Shown: positions 1-8,665, numbered from the stretch's first letter. The stretch: 32,349 nt of DNA from an uncultured Pseudomonadota bacterium (GCA_903861005.1 CAIOSP010000092.1:1-32349), one strand, 5' to 3'. The notes: generated by a model from the sequence alone, not told the origin. Numbers and translations are program-made.

Positions 1-81
1 AGGCGGAACGGTCGACGGAGCGACCACGGGCCCGTCTGCGGCAAGGGCGCCGCCGACGAGCAGAAGGCTCGGCAAGAACAT
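1..81 (-). CDS. Exported protein, N-terminal fragment (cut by window edge)
   Basis: An ATG at 81 on the minus strand opens a frame that runs off the left edge after 27 codons. The visible residues (MFLPSLLLVGGALAADGPVV) form a compact signal peptide: a short hydrophobic core followed by an ALA-A type cleavage site. The protein is therefore probably exported. It lies 75 bp downstream of the His-rich gene on the same strand and could be cotranscribed with it. Nothing beyond export can be said. Confidence 0.55.
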   Translation of the reverse strand, partial: MFLPSLLLVGGALAADGPVVAPSTVPP

Positions 82-156
82 GGTTGGATTTCCCGAATGT
101 GGATGACCGGATCACCCCGTCGGACGACATGTCCTCGGGGCAGGAAGGGTTGGCGG

Positions 157-555
157 TCAGCCAGAGACGGGCGGGCTTGTCTTGGGCGCGTAGCGGAGGG
201 GCGGCGGGCGAGCCGCGCGCAGCGACACCACCGACTGGGTGGGCCAGAACGCGACGAAGTGCATCGCGGGCATGGTGAAGCTGGGGAGCACGTCGGGCGG
301 CGCCGGCATGGCCGGGAGCGCGCAGCCGTGGTCGTGCTGGTCCGATCCCAACGGCGCATCGCGGGCGGTCGGGTGGTCAGCCTGGGCGGTCAGGTCCTCG
401 TGACCGGGGCCCAACTCCACCACCTCGCCGTGGTCGGCGCAGATGACGTGCGCGACTGTGTACTCGTGCACCAGCGCGGCGCTGCCCGCGCTCACCCACG
501 CCAGCAGCGTGAGGAGCCACAGACGCAGCGCGTAGCGGTGGCGAAGCAGGTTCAT
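157..555 (-). CDS. Small His-rich membrane/exported protein, unknown function
   Basis: 132 residues from the ATG at 555, chosen because it places an Arg-rich n-region and a hydrophobic helix (about residues 8-28) at the N terminus; a start further upstream would add an Arg-rich non-signal extension. After the helix comes a His/Cys/acidic segment (HEYTVAHVICADHGEVVEL, then further His residues and one more Cys), which resembles the small metal-associated DUF2946-like proteins of proteobacteria. Metal binding on the outer face of the membrane is an inference from these residues. It follows the HELLH membrane protein on the same strand after an 83-bp gap. The family assignment is weak. Confidence 0.55.
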   Translation of the reverse strand: MNLLRHRYALRLWLLTLLAWVSAGSAALVHEYTVAHVICADHGEVVELGPGHEDLTAQADHPTARDAPLGSDQHDHGCALPAMPAPPDVLPSFTMPAMHFVAFWPTQSVVSLRAARPPPLRYAPKTSPPVSG

Positions 556-638
556 CGTCGGGGTCCTATCCCCTGACCCGCCGGTACGGCCAAGACGTCC
601 CCGATCTTGCGTACGCGCGGTGAAGCGCGTCACCGCAG

Positions 639-1808
639 CTAGAACTCGCGCGGCTCCAGCAGCGCCGAGACCAGACCGCGTCGGCCCATGTCCTCGACGT
701 AGTCCTCGTTGAGGTAGCCCGCGAAGGACTGGTAGATGCCGTTCGTCCGGTCCATCCCGGCAAGCACCGCGAACGGCAGGACCAAGTAGTACACGAGCTT
801 CTCGACGTAGCGACCCACGGAGTCGACGCCCACGCCGTCAAAGTAGGACCCGACCGCCTCCATGGGCGCCTTGTCCAACAGCTTGAAGTAGAAGATCAGG
901 TCCGCGCCGTCCCAGCGGACGCTCTCCGACAGGTCGGCGAGCGGCTCGGCGTCCAGGAAGCCTCGCACCCGGTCGATCGTCTCGTCGATGAACTCAGCGC
1001 TGCGGGACTTGTCGACCTTGGTGAGCACCCTCTCCAGGTCGCGACGGGTCAGCGCACGCATCACGGCCTTGTGGTGAAGCGCGTGCAGCAGCTCGTGGGC
1101 CACGACGCGGGGCGTTCGGCTGCGCACGTTGACCTCCATCGTCCGGTTGAACGGGAGGTAGCTCGCGCTGAACAGGAGGTTGGTGAACATGTTCAGCGAC
1201 GCCTGCCGGACGCGGAGGTGCGCGAGCTCCTGTCGCAGGTCCACACGCGCGGGCAAGCCAAACAGCGACGGGAGCGACGAGTCGGCGAGCCGCGCCTCCA
1301 GCAGCATCAGGCCCTCCGCGAGGTGCGGCATGCTCTGCACGGCCTCGGCGAGCGGCAGGCCCTCGTCCCGAGCCATCCGCAGGGTCGCCGAGCTCAGCTC
1401 CTCGGTGATCAGGTCGGGCTCATAGGTCTTCATCCACCGGACCAGCAGCCCGCCGGCCACAAAGCCCGCGAACTGCCGCAGGAAGGCCTCGCCCGCCGCC
1501 ATGTGGGGGTCTTGGAGCAGAACGACGAGGCTGGCCGTCAGGTTCCAGGTCATCCACCCGCCGACCACGTAGTCGCGCAGCTCGCCCCCGAAGAGCCGCT
1601 CCGCGAACACCAGCATGGCCACAAATTGGAGGGTCTGGGTCTTGCCCGGCCCGAGCTCAAGCACGACCGGAAACGGCCCGAACGCGCCGACCAGGATGGC
1701 CGCCGCGCCCAGGTACGACAGGTAGGTGACCCACCGCTGCCGGAGGTCGGCCGCGACACCGCGCAGCACGGCGCTCAAGGTGCCGGAGGGCGGTGTCGTC
1801 GCCGTCAC
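639..1808 (-). CDS. Membrane protein with HELLH metalloprotease-like motif
   Basis: 389 residues from a GTG at 1808 that overlaps the TGA of the upstream WXXGXW gene as GTGA, indicating translational coupling. A hydrophobic segment lies near residues 27-52, others near 84-100 and 110-125, and another near the C terminus (about 340-356), so it is likely an inner-membrane protein. The motif HELLH at about residues 238-242, preceded by VVA and followed by ALHH, matches the zinc-binding HExxH signature of metallopeptidases (gluzincin type). The third ligand is not obvious. I do not recognise a named family. A role in processing or anchoring the coupled WXXGXW surface protein is speculative but fits the shared message. 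Confidence 0.7.
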   Translation of the reverse strand: MTATTPPSGTLSAVLRGVAADLRQRWVTYLSYLGAAAILVGAFGPFPVVLELGPGKTQTLQFVAMLVFAERLFGGELRDYVVGGWMTWNLTASLVVLLQDPHMAAGEAFLRQFAGFVAGGLLVRWMKTYEPDLITEELSSATLRMARDEGLPLAEAVQSMPHLAEGLMLLEARLADSSLPSLFGLPARVDLRQELAHLRVRQASLNMFTNLLFSASYLPFNRTMEVNVRSRTPRVVAHELLHALHHKAVMRALTRRDLERVLTKVDKSRSAEFIDETIDRVRGFLDAEPLADLSESVRWDGADLIFYFKLLDKAPMEAVGSYFDGVGVDSVGRYVEKLVYYLVLPFAVLAGMDRTNGIYQSFAGYLNEDYVEDMGRRGLVSALLEPREF

Positions 1809-3619
1809 TCGACGGGGATCCCGAGCGGCTGCTCGTCGTCGGGTGAGGCCTGGGGTGCGGCCTCGCGGCGGTCGTCGTGACCGTCGTCCCACCCCTGCTC
1901 GGGCTGCCAGCTCTGGACGTCCTCGTTGTCGTACTGCGACTCAGCCACCCAGTAGCCCTCAATCCACTGGTTGCCGTCGAACCAGCCGGGGATCCAGACC
2001 GATCCCTGCCGCTGCTCGAGCGGGGCCCAGTAGCCGGCGTGCATCACGCCGTCCTCGTCGTAGTAGGCGCTGACCCAGGTGAACCCAGAGCGGAACTCAG
2101 GGCGCCAGAAGCCTTCCACCCAGGTCTGGCCGTCCCAGAAGCCGGCCTCCCAGGTGTAGCCGGACGGACCCTGGCGGGTGGGCTCCCAGTGGCCGCGCAC
2201 GTAGGTGCCGTCGTCCAGGTAGTAGCCATCCTGCCAGCGCCAGTCGCCGTCGTGGCGGATCTGCGGGCGGTAGTAGCCGTCGATGTAGACGGTCCCCTGC
2301 CACCAGCCAGGCACGTAGGCGTAGCCCACAGGCGCGACCGCCATGGGCGACCAGTAGCCGGGCATCCAGTAGGCGCCGGCCCAGTAGCCGTCCATCCACA
2401 TCCAGCCCGAACGAACCGGCGGCATCCAGCCCACCGACCACGGGTAGCAGGGGAACCCGAAGCCCACGACCACGGTCGTGGCGTAGGTGTAGCGGTAGTA
2501 CGGGTGGACGTACCAGCGCGTGTAGTAAGGCCGGTAGGCGTAGCGCACCGGGACCGGCCGCGGCGCGGACGGGTAGGCGTGCACGGTGTGGTAGTCCGGG
2601 CGGCCGTAGCGGTGATCGTCGGACCTCGACGGGGGCGTCGGGCGGTGCGAGCCGTCCGACGTGTAGGGCCGCGTGCCGCCCTCAGGGCGACCGCCATGGC
2701 TCGGCGGCGCCGCGCGCGAGGGCGCCGCGCTCAGCGGGATGGGCGGGCGCGACACGGGCACCGGGCGATCGGCCGCCGTGCCCGGGGGGCGCGTGCTGGT
2801 CGACGGGTTGGGGCGGGTCGCGGACGTCGGCTGGCTCGGACGGCTGGCCGGAGTGGGCTGGGCCGTCGGGCGGGTGGACGGCGACGGCTGGGTGGTCGGC
2901 CGCGGCGACGTGCTCGGCTGGGTCGTCGGCTGCGGGCGCGGCGTCTGGGTGGGCGACGTCGGGTGCGACGACGGCGCCGGCGAGGTCGGGCGCGTGGACG
3001 GCTGCGCCGGCGTAGGGCGCGGCGTGCTGCCGGTCGGCTGGGGGCGATCGCTCGGATCGCTGGTCGGGCGCGACGGCGTCGGCGAAGGCTGCGGCGTGTA
3101 GCCCGGGCGGCTCGCCGGCTGCGACGACGACGGCTGCGGCGCCGGCTGGTAGTTCGGGCGGCTCGGGGTCTGCGTGACGGGCGGGCGCGACTGCGGCGCG
3201 GGCTGGTAGCTGGGCGCCGGGTGTGACTGCGACGCGGGAGCCGACTGCGGACGCGACTGCGGCGCGGGCTGGGTGCTCGACTGCGGGTGCGACTGCGGCG
3301 CGGGCGCCGGGGACGGACGGGGCGCGGGCTGGTGGCTCGGCTGCGGCGCAGGACGCGACTGCGGCGCGGACGCAGGGTGCGGCGCAGGCGCAGGGTGAGG
3401 CGCGGACGCAGGGTGCGGCGCAGGCGCAGGCGCAGGACGCGGGGCCGACTGCGGGGCGGGCGCCGGACGCGAGGCCGGCGCGCTCGGGTGCGGGGCGGGC
3501 GTGGGGCGCGCGCCGGACGTCGGATGCGAGGGCGCCGGTCGGCGATCTGACCCGTCCGGAGCCGACATCGCCACGGCGGGGACGGTCAGGGCGAGCCAAA
3601 GGAGCAGGGAGCGCGACAT
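1805..3619 (-). CDS. Exported proline-rich protein with C-terminal WXXGXW repeats
   Basis: 604 residues from the ATG at 3619, which follows an AGAGGTGG Shine-Dalgarno and begins a clean signal peptide (MSRSLLLWLALTVPAVAMSA). Residues about 25-300 are low-complexity Pro/Ala/Ser/Gln/Thr, first in PAPxP units and then in SxRPTxxP units. The rest is rich in aromatic residues: Tyr/Pro, then from about 395 to 560 a series of W..G.W/Y units such as WMDGYW, WMPGYW, WEAGFW, WVEGFW, WIPGWF and WIEGYW, characteristic of WXXGXW (YXWGXW) repeat proteins of the proteobacterial envelope. The Pro-rich part probably spans peptidoglycan or the periplasm and presents the aromatic domain. An alternative ATG at 3694 also has a good AAGGAG site, but it would bury the signal peptide 25 residues in. 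It heads the coupled pair with the HELLH protein. Confidence 0.8.
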   Translation of the reverse strand: MSRSLLLWLALTVPAVAMSAPDGSDRRPAPSHPTSGARPTPAPHPSAPASRPAPAPQSAPRPAPAPAPHPASAPHPAPAPHPASAPQSRPAPQPSHQPAPRPSPAPAPQSHPQSSTQPAPQSRPQSAPASQSHPAPSYQPAPQSRPPVTQTPSRPNYQPAPQPSSSQPASRPGYTPQPSPTPSRPTSDPSDRPQPTGSTPRPTPAQPSTRPTSPAPSSHPTSPTQTPRPQPTTQPSTSPRPTTQPSPSTRPTAQPTPASRPSQPTSATRPNPSTSTRPPGTAADRPVPVSRPPIPLSAAPSRAAPPSHGGRPEGGTRPYTSDGSHRPTPPSRSDDHRYGRPDYHTVHAYPSAPRPVPVRYAYRPYYTRWYVHPYYRYTYATTVVVGFGFPCYPWSVGWMPPVRSGWMWMDGYWAGAYWMPGYWSPMAVAPVGYAYVPGWWQGTVYIDGYYRPQIRHDGDWRWQDGYYLDDGTYVRGHWEPTRQGPSGYTWEAGFWDGQTWVEGFWRPEFRSGFTWVSAYYDEDGVMHAGYWAPLEQRQGSVWIPGWFDGNQWIEGYWVAESQYDNEDVQSWQPEQGWDDGHDDRREAAPQASPDDEQPLGIPVE

Positions 3620-3763
3620 GGATCCACCTCTTGCCAAGACACCTATGACGCTGTCGTCCCCTCCCGTATTCGAACCATCTTTGCGGTGAGGCATCGTTTC
3701 TTCTCCTTCCCCCAAACAACCCCTACACCACGCGCGACCGGCCGTCAGGATAGGTCAAGGCCC

Positions 3764-4600
3764 GTGGTACCCCTGTACGCCATCTGGAACGTGACCGCGG
3801 CGGCGCTCGGCGCTTGCCTGGGCAGCTTCCTGTCGGTGTGTGTGCTGCGCATCCCCGAGGGCGAGTCGATCGTCTCGCCGCCGTCGCACTGCCCGATCTG
3901 CGAAGCGCGCGTGGCCTGGTACGACAATGTGCCGATGCTGAGCTGGCTCGCGCTGCGTGGCCGGTGCCGGTCGTGTGGCGCGCCCATCTCCCCGCTGTAC
4001 CCCATGCTCGAAGGGACGATGACCCTGGTCGGCTGGCTGGTGTGGCGGCGCTTCGTCCCCACCCCGCATGACTTGGATGCGGCGCACCTGTCGGCCTTCT
4101 TCACGTACCTGCTGTTCGCGTGGGCGCTCCTGTGCGCGACCTACACCGACCTGCGCGCGCGCATCGTGCCGGAGATCGCGTCGCAGTGGATGGTGCCCAT
4201 CATCTTGGTGGGCACCGGCATCACGGACCTGCTCGGCTACGACGGCTGGCTGTCGATCGGCTGGCGGGCGTCGGTGATCGGCGCCTTCGGCGGCGGCGGG
4301 TTCGTGTTTCTGCTCGCGGAGCTGTGGGCGCGGGTGTTCGGCCACGAGGGCCTCGGCCGCGGTGACGTCTGGCTGATGGCGCTGATCGGCGCGGCCGTCG
4401 GGCTTGTGCCGGGCGCCTGGGCGGTGCTGCTGCTCGCGTCGTTCCTGGGCGCCATCCTAGGCGTGCTCGCGACGCTGGTCCGTGGGCCGGGCGGCTTCGC
4501 CTTCGCGCCGTGGCTGTCGATCGCGGCCCTGCTCTACATGCTGTGGGGCGACACGCTGGTGGCTCGGTTCCTGCCGACGCTGGCGCCCTTCGTTCACTAG
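3764..4600 (+). CDS. pilD: Prepilin peptidase / type IV prepilin leader peptidase (A24 family)
   Basis: Inner-membrane aspartic protease that cleaves the leader from type IV prepilins and pseudopilins and usually N-methylates the new N terminus. From the GTG at 3764 (AGG 9 bases upstream) the protein is 278 residues, normal for the family. The N-terminal cytoplasmic domain carries both CxxC pairs (C43/C46 and C68/C71) around the conserved WYDNVPMLSWLALRGRC segment. The two catalytic aspartates are visible: D129 in YTDLR and D201 in the GRGD motif. About seven further hydrophobic helices follow. A GTG at 3686 is an alternative start that would add 26 polar residues. It is divergent from the WXXGXW gene with a 144-bp shared upstream region; no pilin genes are adjacent. 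Confidence 0.93.
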   Translation: MVPLYAIWNVTAAALGACLGSFLSVCVLRIPEGESIVSPPSHCPICEARVAWYDNVPMLSWLALRGRCRSCGAPISPLYPMLEGTMTLVGWLVWRRFVPTPHDLDAAHLSAFFTYLLFAWALLCATYTDLRARIVPEIASQWMVPIILVGTGITDLLGYDGWLSIGWRASVIGAFGGGGFVFLLAELWARVFGHEGLGRGDVWLMALIGAAVGLVPGAWAVLLLASFLGAILGVLATLVRGPGGFAFAPWLSIAALLYMLWGDTLVARFLPTLAPFVH

Positions 4601-4697
4601 TCGGCCGCGATCGAACTTCTTGCGCCGTCCGGTTGCGACACGCTGACGTCGCGCAGCGCATCGGGTACTCCCCACGCCTCGCGCGAGCGCCCAGGCC

Positions 4698-6182
4698 ATG
4701 TCCGACACGTCCGAGCCGATCTCCATCGACGTCGTCCTGGTGGGCGCCGGGTTCGGCGGTCTGTGCGCGGCCATCAAGCTGCGCGAGGCCGGCCGCAGCG
4801 TGCTGATCCTGGAGAAGGGTCAGGACGTCGGCGGCACCTGGCGCGACAACACGTACCCGGGTGCGGCCTGTGACGTGCAGTCGCACCTCTACTCGTTCTC
4901 GTTCGCGCCCAAGACGGACTGGTCGCGCCGCTACGCAGGCTGGGAGGAGATCCTCGCCTACATCCGCGGCGTGGTCGATCAGTTCAACCTGCGCCCGGTG
5001 ATCCGCCTGGGACAAGAGGTCATCGGCGCCACGTTCGACGCGAGCGCCGCGCGGTGGACCGTCACCACCCGCCAAGGCCTGCGCGTCACGGCCCGCTACG
5101 TGGTGCTGGCGACCGGCCCGCTGCACGTGCCCGCCATCCCCAACCTTCCTGGCCTGGACCAGTTCCAAGGGAAGGTGTTCCACTCGGCGCGCTGGGATCA
5201 CGACTACGACCTGACCGGCAAGGACGTCGTGTCGATCGGCACCGGCGGCAGCGCCATCCAGTACGTGCCGGAGATCGCCCCGATCGTTCACAAGTTGACG
5301 GTGTTCCAGCGGTCGGCCGCCTGGGTCATCCCGCGCGACAACCGCGAGTACAGCGCCGCCAAGAAGCGCCTCTACGCCGCCGTCCCCCTCGCCCGCGCCG
5401 CGCACCGCAGCGCGCTCTACTGGCGCAACGAGTCCCGCGGCCTCGTGATGTTCGCGCCCGGCGTCGCGCGCGCGGCGCAGAAGCTCGCCACGCGCTTCAT
5501 CCGCATGCAGGTCAAAGACCCGGCCGTCGCCGCGCGCCTCACGCCCGACTACACGCTCGGCTGCAAGCGGGTGCTGATCTCGAACGTCTACTTCCCTGTG
5601 TTCAACCGTCCGAACGTGGAGCTGGTGACCGACGGCATCCGAGAAATCCGCGCCCACTCGATCGTGTCGTCCGCCGGCGTCGAGCGGCCCTGCGACTGCC
5701 TCATCCTGGGCACGGGCTTCGTGGTCGATCCGCGGATCTACATGAAGGGGTTTGAGGTGGTCGGCCTGGGCGGTCGGCGCCTCGCCGACGACTGGAAGAA
5801 CGCGCCCGAGGCGTACTTTGGCGTCACGGTCGCGGGGTACCCCAACCTGTTCCAGCTGGTCGGCCCCAACACCGGCCTGGGCCACAACTCGATCGTGTTC
5901 ATGATCGAGGCGCAGGTGCACTACCTGGTGCGGCTGATGGCGTTGATCGACGCGCGCCACGCCGACTACGCCACCGTGCGCGCCGACGCGCAGCGCGCGT
6001 TCAACGACGACCTGCAGGCCAACCTCAAGGGCACCGTGTGGGAGACCGGCTGCGCCAGCTGGTACCGCACCGCTGAGGGTCGAAACATCTCGCTCTGGCC
6101 GTGGTCCACGTGGCGCTACTGGCTGCGGATGCGCACGCCGGACGCGGCCGCCTACGACTTCGGCAAGGGAACGCGCGCGTAG
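4698..6182 (+). CDS. Flavin-containing monooxygenase, Baeyer-Villiger type
   Basis: 494 residues, the usual size for a type I Baeyer-Villiger monooxygenase, a cytosolic FAD/NADPH enzyme that inserts oxygen next to a ketone to give an ester or lactone. Visible motifs in order: FAD Rossmann GAGFGG (16-21); the BVMO signature GGTWRDNTYPGAACD (45-59); the fingerprint FxGxxxHxxxW as FQGKVFHSARWD (156-167); and the NADPH Rossmann GTGGSA (181-186). The C-terminal part keeps the GPNTGLGHNS segment typical of the family. It converges on the HEAGH membrane protein, with the coding ends overlapping by 31 bp. It stands alone on this strand, but given the nearby steroid-like operon a cyclic ketone or steroid substrate is plausible. 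That is inference. Confidence 0.9.
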   Translation: MSDTSEPISIDVVLVGAGFGGLCAAIKLREAGRSVLILEKGQDVGGTWRDNTYPGAACDVQSHLYSFSFAPKTDWSRRYAGWEEILAYIRGVVDQFNLRPVIRLGQEVIGATFDASAARWTVTTRQGLRVTARYVVLATGPLHVPAIPNLPGLDQFQGKVFHSARWDHDYDLTGKDVVSIGTGGSAIQYVPEIAPIVHKLTVFQRSAAWVIPRDNREYSAAKKRLYAAVPLARAAHRSALYWRNESRGLVMFAPGVARAAQKLATRFIRMQVKDPAVAARLTPDYTLGCKRVLISNVYFPVFNRPNVELVTDGIREIRAHSIVSSAGVERPCDCLILGTGFVVDPRIYMKGFEVVGLGGRRLADDWKNAPEAYFGVTVAGYPNLFQLVGPNTGLGHNSIVFMIEAQVHYLVRLMALIDARHADYATVRADAQRAFNDDLQANLKGTVWETGCASWYRTAEGRNISLWPWSTWRYWLRMRTPDAAAYDFGKGTRA

Positions 6183-6892
6183 GGACCGGTCGGGCCCGCC
6201 TCGCGCGAGGTCAGCGCGACCAGCAAACCCGCGACGTTCGCCGCGACCAGCGCCGCCACGCCGAGCGCCACCGTGATCCAGGCGAGCCGCTCGACGGTCA
6301 GCTCCGGGAACTGCTTCGCCAGGACCAAGAAGTCGTTGTCGATCCCGAACCCGTTGCCGCCGGGCTTGCTGTACGCGACACGGTACGCCTCGTCCGTCGC
6401 GATCCGCGCGCAGACGCCCACCGCGTCGAAGACCATCGAGAAGCCGGCGAACGCGATGAGCCCCAGGTCCGCCCCCGCCGCCGTCCACGACGCGAACACC
6501 AGCCCGCTCCCGATCAGCACCGCGCCGCCGTTGCCCATGTACGCGCTCACCGGCGCAGACAGGCCCAGGGCCGCCAGCACGCCCAGCGCCGCGGTGCAGG
6601 CGAGCGCGGGCAGCACCACCCACGGCCTGCCACGCCCCGCCGCCACGCTCGTCGCGGTCAGGGCCACCAGCACCACCACCTGCACCGTCCAGCTGAACGT
6701 CCAGTGGATGGTCAGGTACGGCACGGGGAAGCTCGGCACGCCGAGCAGCCAGCCGGAGACGGCGTGACCGGCCTCATGGCCCGCCATGCCGATCACGTGC
6801 GCGAGCACCGGGAACACCGCGTAGAGCAGCGCCGACACCACAAAGGCCGCGCCGATCATGACCGCACGCCAAAGCCAAGTCGGCCCGCTCAT
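6152..6892 (-). CDS. M50-like polytopic membrane protein with HEAGH motif
   Basis: 246 residues. The motif HEAGH (39-43), sitting in a hydrophobic helix and followed by AVSGWLLGVP, is the HExxH zinc site of M50-type intramembrane metalloproteases. About five to six hydrophobic helices follow. No clear second NxxPxxxxDG motif of classical site-2 proteases is visible, so it belongs to a divergent M50-like group or is an inactive relative. It begins 71 bp after the globin-P450 gene on the same strand, so it could be the last operon member or separate. The intervening DNA contains the perfect palindrome CGCGACGTCGCG at 6939-6950. The 3' end overlaps the converging flavin monooxygenase by 31 bp. 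Confidence 0.7.
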   Translation of the reverse strand: MSGPTWLWRAVMIGAAFVVSALLYAVFPVLAHVIGMAGHEAGHAVSGWLLGVPSFPVPYLTIHWTFSWTVQVVVLVALTATSVAAGRGRPWVVLPALACTAALGVLAALGLSAPVSAYMGNGGAVLIGSGLVFASWTAAGADLGLIAFAGFSMVFDAVGVCARIATDEAYRVAYSKPGGNGFGIDNDFLVLAKQFPELTVERLAWITVALGVAALVAANVAGLLVALTSREAGPTGPYARVPLPKS

Positions 6893-6963
6893 GTTGGATC
6901 CAGGAGCGTCACGAGACCCCGCCTGGACCCGATCCTACCGCGACGTCGCGAACGACGCGCGGC

Positions 6964-8664
6964 TCACTTCGCGGAGAACTCGACCGGCAGGCTGGTGAGG
7001 CTTCGCACAAAGCACGAGCGCAAGCGCACCGGCGGCGCGTCGGCGCTCATGTGGATGTCCGGCAGGCGGCGCAGCAGCGCCTCCAGGGCTAGGCGCGTGT
7101 CCAGGCGCGCGAGCGAGGCGCCGGGGCAGTAGTGCTTGCCGATGCCGAACGAGAGCGCGGGCTTCTCCGGATCGCGGCGCACGTCGAACACGTCGGGCTC
7201 GTGGAAGGCGCGCGGGTCGCGGTTGGCGGACGGGTAGAGCAGCACGATCTCCTCGCCGGCGCGGATGGTCTTGCCGTGGAACTCGACGTCCTGCGTCGCC
7301 GTGCGGCGCATGCGCACGAACGGACACGAGTAGCGGATCATCTCCTCGACCGCCGCGTTGAGGACCTCGTCGTTGTCGACGTTGGCCACCAGGTACGCGA
7401 GCTGTTCCGGGTGGGCCATCAGCCCCTGCATACCGATCGCGATCGCCGAGCGCGTGGTCTCGCTGCCGCCGACGAGGAGCAGGTTATGCTCCCACAGCAG
7501 CATGTCGTCGGTGAGCTTCTGCCCGTCGACCTCGGCCGCCAGCAGCGCGGACACCAGATCCTTGCCCGGGCAGGCGCGACGCTCCTCGATGATCGACTCG
7601 TGGAAGCCGTGGAAGTTGGCGAACGCGTCCACCACCTCCTCGGTCACGCCGGCGGGGCCGTTGCCGCCGCCGCAGTAGATGTCGGTCCAGTCGAGCACGT
7701 CGCCGACGATGTCCTCGGGATAGCCGAGCATGTCGGCGATCACGCGGAACGGGAGCGGGCGCGAGAACTCCTTCACCAGATCGGCCGAGCCGCGGGCGAT
7801 GAAATTGTTGATCAGGCCGTCGATGATCTCGCGGATGCGCGGCTCCAGCTCCTCGACGCGGCGCGGGGTCAGCGCCTTCGAGACGAGCGCGCGGCGGCAG
7901 GTGTGCTCGTCGCCGTCCTTGTTGATCATCGCGTCGTCCGGCCAGATGTCCAGGCCCAGCTTGGGGATGACTCCCTGGCCGCTGCAGAACAGGTCGGTGC
8001 GGCGCGACACCCACATGATGTCGTCGTAGCGCGACACGGCCCACATCTCGTTGTGGCGATCCCAGAACAGCGGCTCCTCGTCGCGCAGCCACGCGTAGAA
8101 CTCCCACGGGTCCTCGGTGTGCAGGTCGAGCGAGAGCAGGTCGGCGTTCTCGAACTCGTCGCGGCGCGTGTCGGACGGCGCGACCGTGTGGTCCTGCGGC
8201 GCCGCGGCGGCGATCGGCGTGGCGTGCGCCGGGTCCTTGGCGATGCCCGAGCCACGCATCATGCGCAGGGCGACCTCGTCGAGGCTGGCGCGCCACTCCG
8301 CGGCGTCCGCCGCGGTCCAGTCGTCGGCGAGGACCTCGGCCAGCGCGCCCACCAGCGCATCGACTGCGAGCGGGTACATGTGCGAACACACCTCGTACTC
8401 GGTGTGCCGCGCGCCCAGCTCCGCCAGGTCCTTGTTGATCCAGCCGGTGGTGTCCGTCAGATCGATCACCGCCGAGAGCATGCGCAGGAGCATCTCCTTC
8501 TGCTTCTCGCGGGATTGGTGCCCGAACAGCGGCTTGATATCGGGGTGCGCCGCGAACAGGCGCGCGTAGAACACGTCGAGCAGCGTCTTCATGCGCTCGT
8601 CGACGCGATCGAGGGTGTGCTCAAAGCGCGAGCGCGTGCTGCTGTCGGTTTCGGCCATGCTCAT
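6964..8664 (-). CDS. Globin-cytochrome P450 fusion protein
   Basis: One uninterrupted 566-residue frame. Residues about 10-138 are a flavohaemoglobin-type globin: VFYARLF with B10 Tyr33, PLF with CD1 Phe47, E7 Gln55 in EKQKEML, and the proximal F8 His87 in ELGARHTEYEV. An Ala/Pro/Asp-rich linker (about 139-170) leads into a complete P450: I-helix VGGSETT (398-404), ExxR at E441-R444, RMRRTA, and the haem loop FGIGKHYCPG with ligand Cys513. The P450 part resembles bacterial CYP125/CYP142/CYP124-like enzymes that oxidise steroid side chains and other isoprenoids. No FAD/NAD reductase domain follows the globin, unlike in flavohaemoglobins. The start at 8664 has an AAGGA site spaced 7 that overlaps the TAA of the preceding gene. 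It is last of five tightly packed genes. The substrate and the globin's role are unproven. Confidence 0.93.
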   Translation of the reverse strand: MSMAETDSSTRSRFEHTLDRVDERMKTLLDVFYARLFAAHPDIKPLFGHQSREKQKEMLLRMLSAVIDLTDTTGWINKDLAELGARHTEYEVCSHMYPLAVDALVGALAEVLADDWTAADAAEWRASLDEVALRMMRGSGIAKDPAHATPIAAAAPQDHTVAPSDTRRDEFENADLLSLDLHTEDPWEFYAWLRDEEPLFWDRHNEMWAVSRYDDIMWVSRRTDLFCSGQGVIPKLGLDIWPDDAMINKDGDEHTCRRALVSKALTPRRVEELEPRIREIIDGLINNFIARGSADLVKEFSRPLPFRVIADMLGYPEDIVGDVLDWTDIYCGGGNGPAGVTEEVVDAFANFHGFHESIIEERRACPGKDLVSALLAAEVDGQKLTDDMLLWEHNLLLVGGSETTRSAIAIGMQGLMAHPEQLAYLVANVDNDEVLNAAVEEMIRYSCPFVRMRRTATQDVEFHGKTIRAGEEIVLLYPSANRDPRAFHEPDVFDVRRDPEKPALSFGIGKHYCPGASLARLDTRLALEALLRRLPDIHMSADAPPVRLRSCFVRSLTSLPVEFSAK

Positions 8665-8665
8665 G

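Noticed and set aside
2800-3560. Regular short repeats that at first look like a CRISPR or tandem repeat array
   Set aside because: They are codons of the proline-rich region (PAPxP, SxRPT units); units vary in length and there are no spacers.
4221-6623. Very long minus-strand open frame across the prepilin peptidase and flavin monooxygenase
   Set aside because: Composition is Arg/Ala/Gly/Pro-rich and without motifs; the plus-strand genes beneath it have full family signatures.
6964-8664. A flavohaemoglobin reductase (FAD/NAD) domain after the globin
   Set aside because: Residues after about 140 pass through a linker directly into P450 sequence; no FAD or NAD motifs of a ferredoxin-NADP reductase are present.
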